The notes under the pieces: model-generated
Database searches by the model: none
Seen by the model: only the letters and a program-made list of their open reading frames with translations
Told to the model about the DNA's origin: nothing
Shown here: positions 39,001-54,400 of the stretch, in pieces
How positions within the stretch are numbered: position 1 is the stretch's first letter
How the letters are laid out: each line of letters opens with the position of its first letter
Assembly: GCA_032622095.1 (NCBI GenBank)
Contig: CP136064.1
Location: 51,464,073 to 51,528,072, forward strand
DNA from: Siphonodentalium dalli
Lineage: Eukaryota > Mollusca > Scaphopoda > Gadilida > Siphonodentaliidae
Direction of reading: 5' to 3'
Length of the DNA: 64,000 nt
Program-made: the position numbers and the translations under genes

Positions 39001-42000
39001 CCGAATTCAGCTGTTTGGCTTCGTATAAAAGAAGATCTGGGCACAAACTTTTTCCATTTGTTTTGTTTAAGGGCCATAACTCTGGAAATCAAGTTGGGAC
39101 ACAAACCTAAATGTTTCGATTCCATGTAACTTGGCAAGGTGCATATACCTACCAAATTCCAATGTTCTACCTTTTAAACTGTCTGAGATATAAGAGTTAC
39201 AAAATATATTAAGAACTATAAATAATGAAAAATAAAAATAAAAATATGAATAACAATATACTTCCATATTAAAATATGGAAGTATAATAAGGGAATCGCG
39301 CGGAATTGATTGGAATGTCGATATTATGATTTATTGACATTTCTGTGTTCAGTTTGAACGTTCTGGTGTGACCCCCACCCATGCATCGAAATTTGGTGAC
39401 GCGGATAGAATAGTCGTCATATATCTGCCAATTTTCGAGATATCGAGCTAATTTTTGCGTCATTGTGTTCGTACTTGATTCCCCTTTAACAGTTAGCGGG
39501 GTTCTGGTGAGGTATTGTGGCGACATTCTACTATGTAGGCCAATATGTATGTTGTTAAGTATATACTTTTCGAATATCTCTGGCCTCCATCGACATAATG
39601 CGGCAAGTTGGTAGTCGTTTAGAAGTACTCGAAATTCCCCATCGAATGACACCAAACACGTGACGATCGGTTGAAGGAATTTAAATTGATAGTGCATTTT
39701 CTGTAAACTTGAACAAAAGGAAGGGGCCACAATTTCTACATTTTTCAACCGATTCATAAAATTCACTCATAACGACACTCAGTACATTTCATAGATACTT
39801 CACAACCATTTTTGTTCAAATCGGAGAGAAAAAAATTTTGACAAATTTTGCCCCTCCCCTAGCCCGGAAATATTTGAGCGGACCCTTGTCAAAATTTCCT
39901 GGTTTGGTCTTCTGTCTATGTTTAAGACGCTCACATAGACCAAATCCAGTTGTTGCGCTTCGTCTAGGAGAAGATCTGGGCACAAGCACTTTCTACACAT
40001 GGACTTTATTAGTACATTTTTCGATGTATTATAACTTGGTCATTTCTCAACCGATTTACAAAATTCTTTCACGAGTAGCATCAGTACGTCGTATAGATAC
40101 CCGACAGTAAAAATGGTTGGAATCGGTGACAAGAAAAAATTGACAAATTTTGCACCCCTCCCCAGGTCAACAAATTGTGTTCGGACCTTGGTGAAAATTT
40201 CCCCGATTCTTACCCTTTCGTTAATAAACACGATTACGAGAACCGAATTCAGCTGTTTGGCTTCGTATAAAAGAAGATCTGGGCACAAACTTTTTCCATT
40301 TGTTTTGTTTAAGGGCCATAACTCTGGAAATCAAGTTGGGACACAAACCTAAATGTTTCGATTCCATGTAACTTGGCAAGGTGCATATACCTACCAAATT
40401 CCAATGTTCTACCTTTTAAACTGTCTGAGATATAAGAGTTACAAAATATATTAAGAACTATAAATAATGAAAAATAAAAATAAAAATATGAATAACAATA
40501 TACTTCCATATTAAAATATGGAAGTATAATAAGGGAATCGCGCGGAATTGATTGGAATGTCGATATTATGATTTATTGACATTTCTGTGTTCAGTTTGAA
40601 CGTTCTGGTGTGACCCCCACCCATGCATCGAAATTTGGTGACGCGGATAGAATAGTCGTCATATATCTGCCAATTTTCGAGATATCGAGCTAATTTTTGC
40701 GTCATTGTGTTCGTACTTGATTCCCCTTTAACAGTTAGCGGGGTTCTGGTGAGGTATTGTGGCGACATTCTACTATGTAGGCCAATATGTATGTTGTTAA
40801 GTATATACTTTTCGAATATCTCTGGCCTCCATCGACATAATGCGGCAAGTTGGTAGTCGTTTAGAAGTACTCGAAATTCCCCATCGAATGACACCAAACA
40901 CGTGACGATCGGTTGAAGGAATTTAAATTGATAGTGCATTTTCTGTAAACTTGAACAAAAGGAAGGGGCCACAATTTCTACATTTTTCAACCGATTCATA
41001 AAATTCACTCATAACGACACTCAGTACATTTCATAGATACTTCACAACCATTTTTGTTCAAATCGGAGAGAAAAAAATTTTGACAAATTTTGCCCCTCCC
41101 CTAGCCCGGAAATATTTGAGCGGACCCTTGTCAAAATTTCCTGGTTTGGTCTTCTGTCTATGTTTAAGACGCTCACATAGACCAAATCCAGTTGTTGCGC
41201 TTCGTCTAGGAGAAGATCTGGGCACAAGCACTTTCTACACATGGACTTTATTAGTACATTTTTCGATGTATTATAACTTGGTCATTTCTCAACCGATTTA
41301 CAAAATTCTTTCACGAGTAGCATCAGTACGTCGTATAGATACCCGACAGTAAAAATGGTTGGAATCGGTGACAAGAAAAAATTGACAAATTTTGCACCCC
41401 TCCCCAGGTCAACAAATTGTTTTCAGACCTTGGTGAAAATTTCCCCGATTCTTACCCTTTCGTTAATAAACACGATTACGAGAACCGAATTCAGCTGTTT
41501 GGCTTCGTATAAAAGAAGATCTGGGCACAAACTTTTTCCATTTGTTTTGTTTAAGGGCCATAACTCTGGAAATCAAGTTGGGACACAAACCTAAATGTTT
41601 CGATTCCATGTAACTTGGCAAGGTGCATATACCTACCAAATTCCAATGTTCTACCTTTTAAACTGTCTGAGATATAAGAGTTACAAAATATATTAAGAAC
41701 TATAAATAATGAAAAATAAAAATAAAAATATGAATAACAATATACTTCCATATTAAAATATGGAAGTATAATAAGGGAATCGCGCGGAATTGATTGGAAT
41801 GTCGATATTATGATTTATTGACATTTCTGTGTTCAGTTTGAACGTTCTGGTGTGACCCCCACCCATGCATCGAAATTTGGTGACGCGGATAGAATAGTCG
41901 TCATATATCTGCCAATTTTCGAGATATCGAGCTAATTTTTGCGTCATTGTGTTCGTACTTGATTCCCCTTTAACAGTTAGCGGGGTTCTGGTGAGGTATT

Positions 42001-45000
42001 GTGGCGACATTCTACTATGTAGGCCAATATGTATGTTGTTAAGTATATACTTTTCGAATATCTCTGGCCTCCATCGACATAATGCGGCAAGTTGGTAGTC
42101 GTTTAGAAGTACTCGAAATTCCCCATCGAATGACACCAAACACGTGACGATCGGTTGAAGGAATTTAAATTGATAGTGCATTTTCTGTAAACTTGAACAA
42201 AAGGAAGGGGCCACAATTTCTACATTTTTCAACCGATTCATAAAATTCACTCATAACGACACTCAGTACATTTCATAGATACTTCACAACCATTTTTGTT
42301 CAAATCGGAGAGAAAAAAATTTTGACAAATTTTGCCCCTCCCCTAGCCCGGAAATATTTGAGCGGACCCTTGTCAAAATTTCCTGGTTTGGTCTTCTGTC
42401 TATGTTTAAGACGCTCACATAGACCAAATCCAGTTGTTGCGCTTCGTCTAGGAGAAGATCTGGGCACAAGCACTTTCTACACATGGACTTTATTAGTACA
42501 TTTTTCGATGTATTATAACTTGGTCATTTCTCAACCGATTTACAAAATTCTTTCACGAGTAGCATCAGTACGTCGTATAGATACCCGACAGTAAAAATGG
42601 TTGGAATCGGTGACAAGAAAAAATTGACAAATTTTGCACCCCTCCCCAGGTCAACAAATTGTTTTCGGACCTTGGTGAAAATTTCCCCGATTCTTACCCT
42701 TTCGTTAATAAACACGATTACGAGAACCGAATTCAGCTGTTTGGCTTCGTATAAAAGAAGATCTGGGCACAAACTTTTTCCATTTGTTTTGTTTAAGGGC
42801 CATAACTCTGGAAATCAAGTTGGGACACAAACCTAAATGTTTCGATTCCATGTAACTTGGCAAGGTGCATATACCTACCAAATTCCAATGTTCTACCTTT
42901 TAAACTGTCTGAGATATAAGAGTTACAAAATATATTAAGAACTATAAATAATGAAAAATAAAAATAAAAATATGAATAACAATATACTTCCATATTAAAA
43001 TATGGAAGTATAATAAGGGAATCGCGCGGAATTGATTGGAATGTCGATATTATGATTTATTGACATTTCTGTGTTCAGTTTGAACGTTCTGGTGTGACCC
43101 CCACCCATGCATCGAAATTTGGTGACGCGGATAGAATAGTCGTCATATATCTGCCAATTTTCGAGATATCGAGCTAATTTTTGCGTCATTGTGTTCGTAC
43201 TTGATTCCCCTTTAACAGTTAGCGGGGTTCTGGTGAGGTATTGTGGCGACATTCTACTATGTAGGCCAATATGTATGTTGTTAAGTATATACTTTTCGAA
43301 TATCTCTGGCCTCCATCGACATAATGCGGCAAGTTGGTAGTCGTTTAGAAGTACTCGAAATTCCCCATCGAATGACACCAAACACGTGACGATCGGTTGA
43401 AGGAATTTAAATTGATAGTGCATTTTCTGTAAACTTGAACAAAAGGAAGGGGCCACAATTTCTACATTTTTCAACCGATTCATAAAATTCACTCATAACG
43501 ACACTCAGTACATTTCATAGATACTTCACAACCATTTTTGTTCAAATCGGAGAGAAAAAAATTTTGACAAATTTTGCCCCTCCCCTAGCCCGGAAATATT
43601 TGAGCGGACCCTTGTCAAAATTTCCTGGTTTGGTCTTCTGTCTATGTTTAAGACGCTCACATAGACCAAATCCAGTTGTTGCGCTTCGTCTAGGAGAAGA
43701 TCTGGGCACAAGCACTTTCTACACATGGACTTTATTAGTACATTTTTCGATGTATTATAACTTGGTCATTTCTCAACCGATTTACAAAATTCTTTCACGA
43801 GTAGCATCAGTACGTCGTATAGATACCCGACAGTAAAAATGGTTGGAATCGGTGACAAGAAAAAATTGACAAATTTTGCACCCCTCCCCAGGTCAACAAA
43901 TTGTGTTCGGACCTTGGTGAAAATTTCCCCGATTCTTACCCTTTCGTTAATAAACACGATTACGAGAACCGAATTCAGCTGTTTGGCTTCGTATAAAAGA
44001 AGATCTGGGCACAAACTTTTTCCATTTGTTTTGTTTAAGGGCCATAACTCTGGAAATCAAGTTGGGACACAAACCTAAATGTTTCGATTCCATGTAACTT
44101 GGCAAGGTGCATATACCTACCAAATTCCAATGTTCTACCTTTTAAACTGTCTGAGATATAAGAGTTACAAAATATATTAAGAACTATAAATAATGAAAAA
44201 TAAAAATAAAAATATGAATAACAATATACTTCCATATTAAAATATGGAAGTATAATAAGGGAATCGCGCGGAATTGATTGGAATGTCGATATTATGATTT
44301 ATTGACATTTCTGTGTTCAGTTTGAACGTTCTGGTGTGACCCCCACCCATGCATCGAAATTTGGTGACGCGGATAGAATAGTCGTCATATATCTGCCAAT
44401 TTTCGAGATATCGAGCTAATTTTTGCGTCATTGTGTTCGTACTTGATTCCCCTTTAACAGTTAGCGGGGTTCTGGTGAGGTATTGTGGCGACATTCTACT
44501 ATGTAGGCCAATATGTATGTTGTTAAGTATATACTTTTCGAATATCTCTGGCCTCCATCGACATAATGCGGCAAGTTGGTAGTCGTTTAGAAGTACTCGA
44601 AATTCCCCATCGAATGACACCAAACACGTGACGATCGGTTGAAGGAATTTAAATTGATAGTGCATTTTCTGTAAACTTGAACAAAAGGAAGGGGCCACAA
44701 TTTCTACATTTTTCAACCGATTCATAAAATTCACTCATAACGACACTCAGTACATTTCATAGATACTTCACAACCATTTTTGTTCAAATCGGAGAGAAAA
44801 AAATTTTGACAAATTTTGCCCCTCCCCTAGCCCGGAAATATTTGAGCGGACCCTTGTCAAAATTTCCTGGTTTGGTCTTCTGTCTATGTTTAAGACGCTC
44901 ACATAGACCAAATCCAGTTGTTGCGCTTCGTCTAGGAGAAGATCTGGGCACAAGCACTTTCTACACATGGACTTTATTAGTACATTTTTCGATGTATTAT

Positions 45001-48000
45001 AACTTGGTCATTTCTCAACCGATTTACAAAATTCTTTCACGAGTAGCATCAGTACGTCGTATAGATACCCGACAGTAAAAATGGTTGGAATCGGTGACAA
45101 GAAAAAATTGACAAATTTTGCACCCCTCCCCAGGTCAACAAATTGTGTTCGGACCTTGGTGAAAATTTCCCCGATTCTTACCCTTTCGTTAATAAACACG
45201 ATTACGAGAACCGAATTCAGCTGTTTGGCTTCGTATAAAAGAAGATCTGGGCACAAACTTTTTCCATTTGTTTTGTTTAAGGGCCATAACTCTGGAAATC
45301 AAGTTGGGACACAAACCTAAATGTTTCGATTCCATGTAACTTGGCAAGGTGCATATACCTACCAAATTCCAATGTTCTACCTTTTAAACTGTCTGAGATA
45401 TAAGAGTTACAAAATATATTAAGAACTATAAATAATGAAAAATAAAAATAAAAATATGAATAACAATATACTTCCATATTAAAATATGGAAGTATAATAA
45501 GGGAATCGCGCGGAATTGATTGGAATGTCGATATTATGATTTATTGACATTTCTGTGTTCAGTTTGAACGTTCTGGTGTGACCCCCACCCATGCATCGAA
45601 ATTTGGTGACGCGGATAGAATAGTCGTCATATATCTGCCAATTTTCGAGATATCGAGCTAATTTTTGCGTCATTGTGTTCGTACTTGATTCCCCTTTAAC
45701 AGTTAGCGGGGTTCTGGTGAGGTATTGTGGCGACATTCTACTATGTAGGCCAATATGTATGTTGTTAAGTATATACTTTTCGAATATCTCTGGCCTCCAT
45801 CGACATAATGCGGCAAGTTGGTAGTCGTTTAGAAGTACTCGAAATTCCCCATCGAATGACACCAAACACGTGACGATCGGTTGAAGGAATTTAAATTGAT
45901 AGTGCATTTTCTGTAAACTTGAACAAAAGGAAGGGGCCACAATTTCTACATTTTTCAACCGATTCATAAAATTCACTCATAACGACACTCAGTACATTTC
46001 ATAGATACTTCACAACCATTTTTGTTCAAATCGGAGAGAAAAAATTTTTGACAAATTTTGCCCCTCCCCTAGCCCGGAAATATTTGAGCGGACCCTTGTC
46101 AAAATTTCCTGGTTTGGTCTTCTGTCTATGTTTAAGACGCTCACATAGACCAAATCCAGTTGTTGCGCTTCGTCTAGGAGAAGATCTGGGCACAAGCACT
46201 TTCTACACATGGACTTTATTAGTACATTTTTCGATGTATTATAACTTGGTCATTTCTCAACCGATTTACAAAATTCTTTCACGAGTAGCATCAGTACGTC
46301 GTATAGATACCCGACAGTAAAAATGGTTGGAATCGGTGACAAGAAAAAATTGACAAATTTTGCACCCCTCCCCAGGTCAACAAATTGTTTTCAGACCTTG
46401 GTGAAAATTTCCCCGATTCTTACCCTTTCGTTAATAAACACGATTACGAGAACCGAATTCAGCTGTTTGGCTTCGTATAAAAGAAGATCTGGGCACAAAC
46501 TTTTTCCATTTGTTTTGTTTAAGGGCCATAACTCTGGAAATCAAGTTGGGACACAAACCTAAATGTTTCGATTCCATGTAACTTGGCAAGGTGCATATAC
46601 CTACCAAATTCCAATGTTCTACCTTTTAAACTGTCTGAGATATAAGAGTTACAAAATATATTAAGAACTATAAATAATGAAAAATAAAAATAAAAATATG
46701 AATAACAATATACTTCCATATTAAAATATGGAAGTATAATAAGGGAATCGCGCGGAATTGATTGGAATGTCGATATTATGATTTATTGACATTTCTGTGT
46801 TCAGTTTGAACGTTCTGGTGTGACCCCCACCCATGCATCGAAATTTGGTGACGCGGATAGAATAGTCGTCATATATCTGCCAATTTTCGAGATATCGAGC
46901 TAATTTTTGCGTCATTGTGTTCGTACTTGATTCCCCTTTAACAGTTAGCGGGGTTCTGGTGAGGTATTGTGGCGACATTCTACTATGTAGGCCAATATGT
47001 ATGTTGTTAAGTATATACTTTTCGAATATCTCTGGCCTCCATCGACATAATGCGGCAAGTTGGTAGTCGTTTAGAAGTACTCGAAATTCCCCATCGAATG
47101 ACACCAAACACGTGACGATCGGTTGAAGGAATTTAAATTGATAGTGCATTTTCTGTAAACTTGAACAAAAGGAAGGGGCCACAATTTCTACATTTTTCAA
47201 CCGATTCATAAAATTCACTCATAACGACACTCAGTACATTTCATAGATACTTCACAACCATTTTTGTTCAAATCGGAGAGAAAAAATTTTTGACAAATTT
47301 TGCCCCTCCCCTAGCCCGGAAATATTTGAGCGGACCCTTGTCAAAATTTCCTGGTTTGGTCTTCTGTCTATGTTTAAGACGCTCACATAGACCAAATCCA
47401 GTTGTTGCGCTTCGTCTAGGAGAAGATCTGGGCACAAGCACTTTCTACACATGGACTTTATTAGTACATTTTTCGATGTATTATAACTTGGTCATTTCTC
47501 AACCGATTTACAAAATTCTTTCACGAGTAGCATCAGTACGTCGTATAGATACCCGACAGTAAAAATGGTTGGAATCGGTGACAAGAAAAAATTGACAAAT
47601 TTTGCACCCCTCCCCAGGTCAACAAATTGTTTTCAGACCTTGGTGAAAATTTCCCCGATTCTTACCCTTTCGTTAATAAACACGATTACGAGAACCGAAT
47701 TCAGCTGTTTGGCTTCGTATAAAAGAAGATCTGGGCACAAACTTTTTCCATTTGTTTTGTTTAAGGGCCATAACTCTGGAAATCAAGTTGGGACACAAAC
47801 CTAAATGTTTCGATTCCATGTAACTTGGCAAGGTGCATATACCTACCAAATTCCAATGTTCTACCTTTTAAACTGTCTGAGATATAAGAGTTACAAAATA
47901 TATTAAGAACTATAAATAATGAAAAATAAAAATAAAAATATGAATAACAATATACTTCCATATTAAAATATGGAAGTATAATAAGGGAATCGCGCGGAAT

Positions 48001-48437
48001 TGATTGGAATGTCGATATTATGATTTATTGACATTTCTGTGTTCAGTTTGAACGTTCTGGTGTGACCCCCACCCATGCATCGAAATTTGGTGACGCGGAT
48101 AGAATAGTCGTCATATATCTGCCAATTTTCGAGATATCGAGCTAATTTTTGCGTCATTGTGTTCGTACTTGATTCCCCTTTAACAGTTAGCGGGGTTCTG
48201 GTGAGGTATTGTGGCGACATTCTACTATGTAGGCCAATATGTATGTTGTTAAGTATATACTTTTCGAATATCTCTGGCCTCCATCGACATAATGCGGCAA
48301 GTTGGTAGTCGTTTAGAAGTACTCGAAATTCCCCATCGAATGACACCAAACACGTGACGATCGGTTGAAGGAATTTAAATTGATAGTGCATTTTCTGTAA
48401 ACTTGAACAAAAGGAAGGGGCCACAATTTCTACATTT
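36017..48437 (+). repeat. Copies 30-39: block with two alternating, mutually exclusive variants
   Basis: At the sites equivalent to 436 and 440, some copies have g for t at 436 (copies 30, 31, 33, 36, 37; at 36452, 37695, 40179, 43905 and 45147). Others have a for g at 440 (copies 32, 34, 38, 39; at 38941, 41425, 46393 and 47635). Copy 35 has neither and no copy has both. Pairs at 37695/40179 and 38941/41425 are 2,484 bp apart, showing another two-copy duplication. Copies 38 and 39 also share the A6T5 tract. These variants are not seen elsewhere in the window. Confidence 0.75.
36784..37273 (-). pseudogene. Copy 30 version of the 162-codon frame, frameshifted
   Basis: An extra c at 37055-37057 (ccc for cc) breaks the frame near residue 74. 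This is an isolated homopolymer indel about 2 kb right of the main cluster, so an error in the consensus is again possible. Confidence 0.5.
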
Positions 48438-51400
48438 TTCAACCGATTCATAAAATTCACTCATAACGACACTCAGTACATTTCATAGATACTTCACAAC
48501 CATTTTTGTTCAAATCGGAGAGAAAAAAATTTTGACAAATTTTGCCCCTCCCCTAGCCCGGAAATATTTGAGCGGACCCTTGTCAAAATTTCCTGGTTTG
48601 GTCTTCTGTCTATGTTTAAGACGCTCACATAGACCAAATCCAGTTGTTGCGCTTCGTCTAGGAGAAGATCTGGGCACAAGCACTTTCTACACATGGACTT
48701 TATTAGTACATTTTTCGATGTATTATAACTTGGTCATTTCTCAACCGATTTACAAAATTCTTTCACGAGTAGCATCAGTACGTCGTATAGATACCCGACA
48801 GTAAAAATGGTTGGAATCGGTGACAAGAAAAAATTGACAAATTTTGCACCCCTCCCCAGGTCAACAAATTGTTTTCGGACCTTGGTGAAAATTTCCCCGA
48901 TTCTTACCCTTTCGTTAATAAACACGATTACGAGAACCGAATTCAGCTGTTTGGCTTCGTATAAAAGAAGATCTGGGCACAAACTTTTTCCATTTGTTTT
49001 GTTTAAGGGCCATAACTCTGGAAATCAAGTTGGGACACAAACCTAAATGTTTCGATTCCATGTAACTTGGCAAGGTGCATATACCTACCAAATTCCAATG
49101 TTCTACCTTTTAAACTGTCTGAGATATAAGAGTTACAAAATATATTAAGAACTATAAATAATGAAAAATAAAAATAAAAATATGAATAACAATATACTTC
49201 CATATTAAAATATGGAAGTATAATAAGGGAATCGCGCGGAATTGATTGGAATGTCGATATTATGATTTATTGACATTTCTGTGTTCAGTTTGAACGTTCT
49301 GGTGTGACCCCCACCCATGCATCGAAATTTGGTGACGCGGATAGAATAGTCGTCATATATCTGCCAATTTTCGAGATATCGAGCTAATTTTTGCGTCATT
49401 GTGTTCGTACTTGATTCCCCTTTAACAGTTAGCGGGGTTCTGGTGAGGTATTGTGGCGACATTCTACTATGTAGGCCAATATGTATGTTGTTAAGTATAT
49501 ACTTTTCGAATATCTCTGGCCTCCATCGACATAATGCGGCAAGTTTGTAGTCGTTTAGAAGTACTCGAAATTCCCCATCGAATGACACCAAACACGTGAC
49601 GATCGGTTGAAGGAATTTAAATTGATAGTGCATTTTCTGTAAACTTGAACAAAAGGAAGGGGCCACAATTTCTACATTTTTCAACCGATTCATAAAATTC
49701 ACTCATAACGACACTCAGTACATTTCATAGATACTTCACAACCATTTTTGTTCAAATCGGAGAGAAAAAAATTTTGACAAATTTTGCCCCTCCCCTAGCC
49801 CGGAATTATTTGAGCGGACCCTTGTCAAAATTTCCTGGCTTGGTCTTCTGTCTATGTTTAAGACGCTCACATAGACCAAATCCAGTTGTTGCGCTTCGTC
49901 TAGGAGAAGATCTGGGCACAAGCACTTTCTACACATGGACTTTATTAGTACATTTTTCGATGTATTATAACTTGGTCATTTCTCAACCGATTTACAAAAT
50001 TCTTTCACGAGTAGCATCAGTACGTCGTATAGATACCCGACAGTAAAAATGGTTGGAATCGGTGACAAGAAAAAATTGACAAATTTTGCACCCCTCCCCA
50101 GGTCAACAAATTGTTTTCGGACCTTGGTGAAAATTTCCCCGATTCTTACCCTTTCGTTAATAAACACGATTACGAGAACCGAATTCAGCTGTTTGGCTTC
50201 GTATAAAAGAAGATCTGGGCACAAACTTTTTCCATTTGTTTTGTTTAAGGGCCATAACTCTGGAAATCAAGTTGGGACACAAACCTAAATGTTTCGATTC
50301 CATGTAACTTGGCAAGGTGCATATACCTACCAAATTCCAATGTTCTACCTTTTAAACTGTCTGAGATATAAGAGTTACAAAATATATTAAGAACTATAAA
50401 TAATGAAAAATAAAAATAAAAATATGAATAACAATATACTTCCATATTAAAATATGGAAGTATAATAAGGGAATCGCGCGGAATTGATTGGAATGTCGAT
50501 ATTATGATTTATTGACATTTCTGTGTTCAGTTTGAACGTTCTGGTGTGACCCCCACCCATGCATCGAAATTTGGTGACGCGGATAGAATAGTCGTCATAT
50601 ATCTGCCAATTTTCGAGATATCGAGCTAATTTTTGCGTCATTGTGTTCGTACTTGATTCCCCTTTAACAGTTAGCGGGGTTCTGGTGAGGTATTGTGGCG
50701 ACATTCTACTATGTAGGCCAATATGTATGTTGTTAAGTATATACTTTTCGAATATCTCTGGCCTCCATCGACATAATGCGGCAAGTTGGTAGTCGTTTAG
50801 AAGTACTCGAAATTCCCCATCGAATGACACCAAACACGTGACGATCGGTTGAAGGAATTTAAATTGATAGTGCATTTTCTGTAAACTTGAACAAAAGGAA
50901 GGGGCCACAATTTCTACATTTTTCAACCGATTCATAAAATTCACTCATAACGACACTCAGTACATTTCATAGATACTTCACAACCATTTTTGTTCAAATC
51001 GGAGAGAAAAAAATTTTGACAAATTTTGCCCCTCCCCTAGCCCGGAAATATTTGAGCGGACCCTTGTCAAAATTTCCTGGTTTGGTCTTCTGTCTATGTT
51101 TAAGACGCTCACATAGACCAAATCCAGTTGTTGCGCTTCGTCTAGGAGAAGATCTGGGCACAAGCACTTTCTACACATGGACTTTATTAGTACATTTTTC
51201 GATGTATTATAACTTGGTCATTTCTCAACCGATTTACAAAATTCTTTCACGAGTAGCATCAGTACGTCGTATAGATACCCGACAGTAAAAATGGTTGGAA
51301 TCGGTGACAAGAAAAAATTGACAAATTTTGCACCCCTCCCCAGGTCAACAAATTGTTTTCGGACCTTGGTGAAAATTTCCCCGATTCTTACCCTTTCGTT

Positions 51401-54400
51401 AATAAACACGATTACGAGAACCGAATTCAGCTGTTTGGCTTCGTATAAAAGAAGATCTGGGCACAAACTTTTTCCATTTGTTTTGTTTAAGGGCCATAAC
51501 TCTGGAAATCAAGTTGGGACACAAACCTAAATGTTTCGATTCCATGTAACTTGGCAAGGTGCATATACCTACCAAATTCCAATGTTCTACCTTTTAAACT
51601 GTCTGAGATATAAGAGTTACAAAATATATTAAGAACTATAAATAATGAAAAAGCAAAATAAAAATATGAATAACAATATACTTCCATATTAAAATATGGA
51701 AGTATAATAAGGGAATCGCGCGGAATTGATTGGAATGTCGATATTATGATTTATTGACATTTCTGTGTTCAGTTTGAACGTTCTGGTGTGACCCCCACCC
51801 ATGCATCGAAATTTGGTGACGCGGATAGAATAGTCGTCATATATCTGCCAATTTTCGAGATATCGAGCTAATTTTTGCGTCATTGTGTTCGTACTTGATT
51901 CCCCTTTAACAGTTAGCGGGGTTCTGGTGAGGTATTGTGGCGACATTCTACTATGTAGGCCAATATGTATGTTGTTAAGTATATACTTTTCGAATATCTC
52001 TGGCCTCCATCGACATAATGCGGCAAGTTGGTAGTCGTTTAGAAGTACTCGAAATTCCCCATCGAATGACACCAAACACGTGACGATCGGTTGAAGGAAT
52101 TTAAATTGATAGTGCATTTTCTGTAAACTTGAACAAAAGGAAGGGGCCACAATTTCTACATTTTTCAACCGATTCATAAAATTCACTCATAACGACACTC
52201 AGTACATTTCATAGATACTTCACAACCATTTTTGTTCAAATCGGAGAGAAAAAAATTTTGACAAATTTTGCCCCTCCCCTAGCCCGGAAATATTTGAGCG
52301 GACCCTTGTCAAAATTTCCTGGTTTGGTCTTCTGTCTATGTTTAAGACGCTCACATAGACCAAATCCAGTTGTTGCGCTTCGTCTAGGAGAAGATCTGGG
52401 CACAAGCACTTTCTACACATGGACTTTATTAGTACATTTTTCGATGTATTATAACTTGGTCATTTCTCAACCGATTTACAAAATTCTTTCACGAGTAGCA
52501 TCAGTACGTCGTATAGATACCCGACAGTAAAAATGGTTGGAATCGGTGACAAGAAAAAATTGACAAATTTTGCACCCCTCCCCAGGTCAACAAATTGTTT
52601 TCGGACCTTGGTGAAAATTTCCCCGATTCTTACCCTTTCGTTAATAAACACGATTACGAGAACCGAATTCAGCTGTTTGGCTTCGTATAAAAGAAGATCT
52701 GGGCACAAACTTTTTCCATTTGTTTTGTTTAAGGGCCATAACTCTGGAAATCAAGTTGGGACACAAACCTAAATGTTTCGATTCCATGTAACTTGGCAAG
52801 GTGCATATACCTACCAAATTCCAATGTTCTACCTTTTAAACTGTCTGAGATATAAGAGTTACAAAATATATTAAGAACTATAAATAATGAAAAATAAAAA
52901 TAAAAATATGAATAACAATATACTTCCATATTAAAATATGGAAGTATAATAAGGGAATCGCGCGGAATTGATTGGAATGTCGATATTATGATTTATTGAC
53001 ATTTCTGTGTTCAGTTTGAACGTTCTGGTGTGACCCCCACCCATGCATCGAAATTTGGTGACGCGGATAGAATAGTCGTCATATATCTGCCAATTTTCGA
53101 GATATCGAGCTAATTTTTGCGTCATTGTGTTCGTACTTGATTCCCCTTTAACAGTTAGCGGGGTTCTGGTGAGGTATTGTGGCGACATTCTACTATGTAG
53201 GCCAATATGTATGTTGTTAAGTATATACTTTTCGAATATCTCTGGCCTCCATCGACATAATGCGGCAAGTTGGTAGTCGTTTAGAAGTACTCGAAATTCC
53301 CCATCGAATGACACCAAACACGTGACGATCGGTTGAAGGAATTTAAATTGATAGTGCATTTTCTGTAAACTTGAACAAAAGGAAGGGGCCACAATTTCTA
53401 CATTTTTCAACCGATTCATAAAATTCACTCATAACGACACTCAGTACATTTCATAGATACTTCACAACCATTTTTGTTCAAATCGGAGAGAAAAAAATTT
53501 TGACAAATTTTGCCCCTCCCCTAGCCCGGAAATATTTGAGCGGACCCTTGTCAAAATTTCCTGGTTTGGTCTTCTGTCTATGTTTAAGACGCTCACATAG
53601 ACCAAATCCAGTTGTTGCGCTTCGTCTAGGAGAAGATCTGGGCACAAGCACTTTCTACACATGGACTTTATTAGTACATTTTTCGATGTATTATAACTTG
53701 GTCATTTCTCAACCGATTTACAAAATTCTTTCACGAGTAGCATCAGTACGTCGTATAGATACCCGACAGTAAAAATGGTTGGAATCGGTGACAAGAAAAA
53801 ATTGACAAATTTTGCACCCCTCCCCAGGTCAACAAATTGTTTTCGGACCTTGGTGAAAATTTCCCCGATTCTTACCCTTTCGTTAATAAACACGATTACG
53901 AGAACCGAATTCAGCTGTTTGGCTTCGTATAAAAGAAGATCTGGGCACAAACTTTTTCCATTTGTTTTGTTTAAGGGCCATAACTCTGGAAATCAAGTTG
54001 GGACACAAACCTAAATGTTTCGATTCCATGTAACTTGGCAAGGTGCATATACCTACCAAATTCCAATGTTCTACCTTTTAAACTGTCTGAGATATAAGAG
54101 TTACAAAATATATTAAGAACTATAAATAATGAAAAATAAAAATAAAAATATGAATAACAATATACTTCCATATTAAAATATGGAAGTATAATAAGGGAAT
54201 CGCGCGGAATTGATTGGAATGTCGATATTATGATTTATTGACATTTCTGTGTTCAGTTTGAACGTTCTGGTGTGACCCCCACCCATGCATCGAAATTTGG
54301 TGACGCGGATAGAATAGTCGTCATATATCTGCCAATTTTCGAGATATCGAGCTAATTTTTGCGTCATTGTGTTCGTACTTGATTCCCCTTTAACAGTTAG

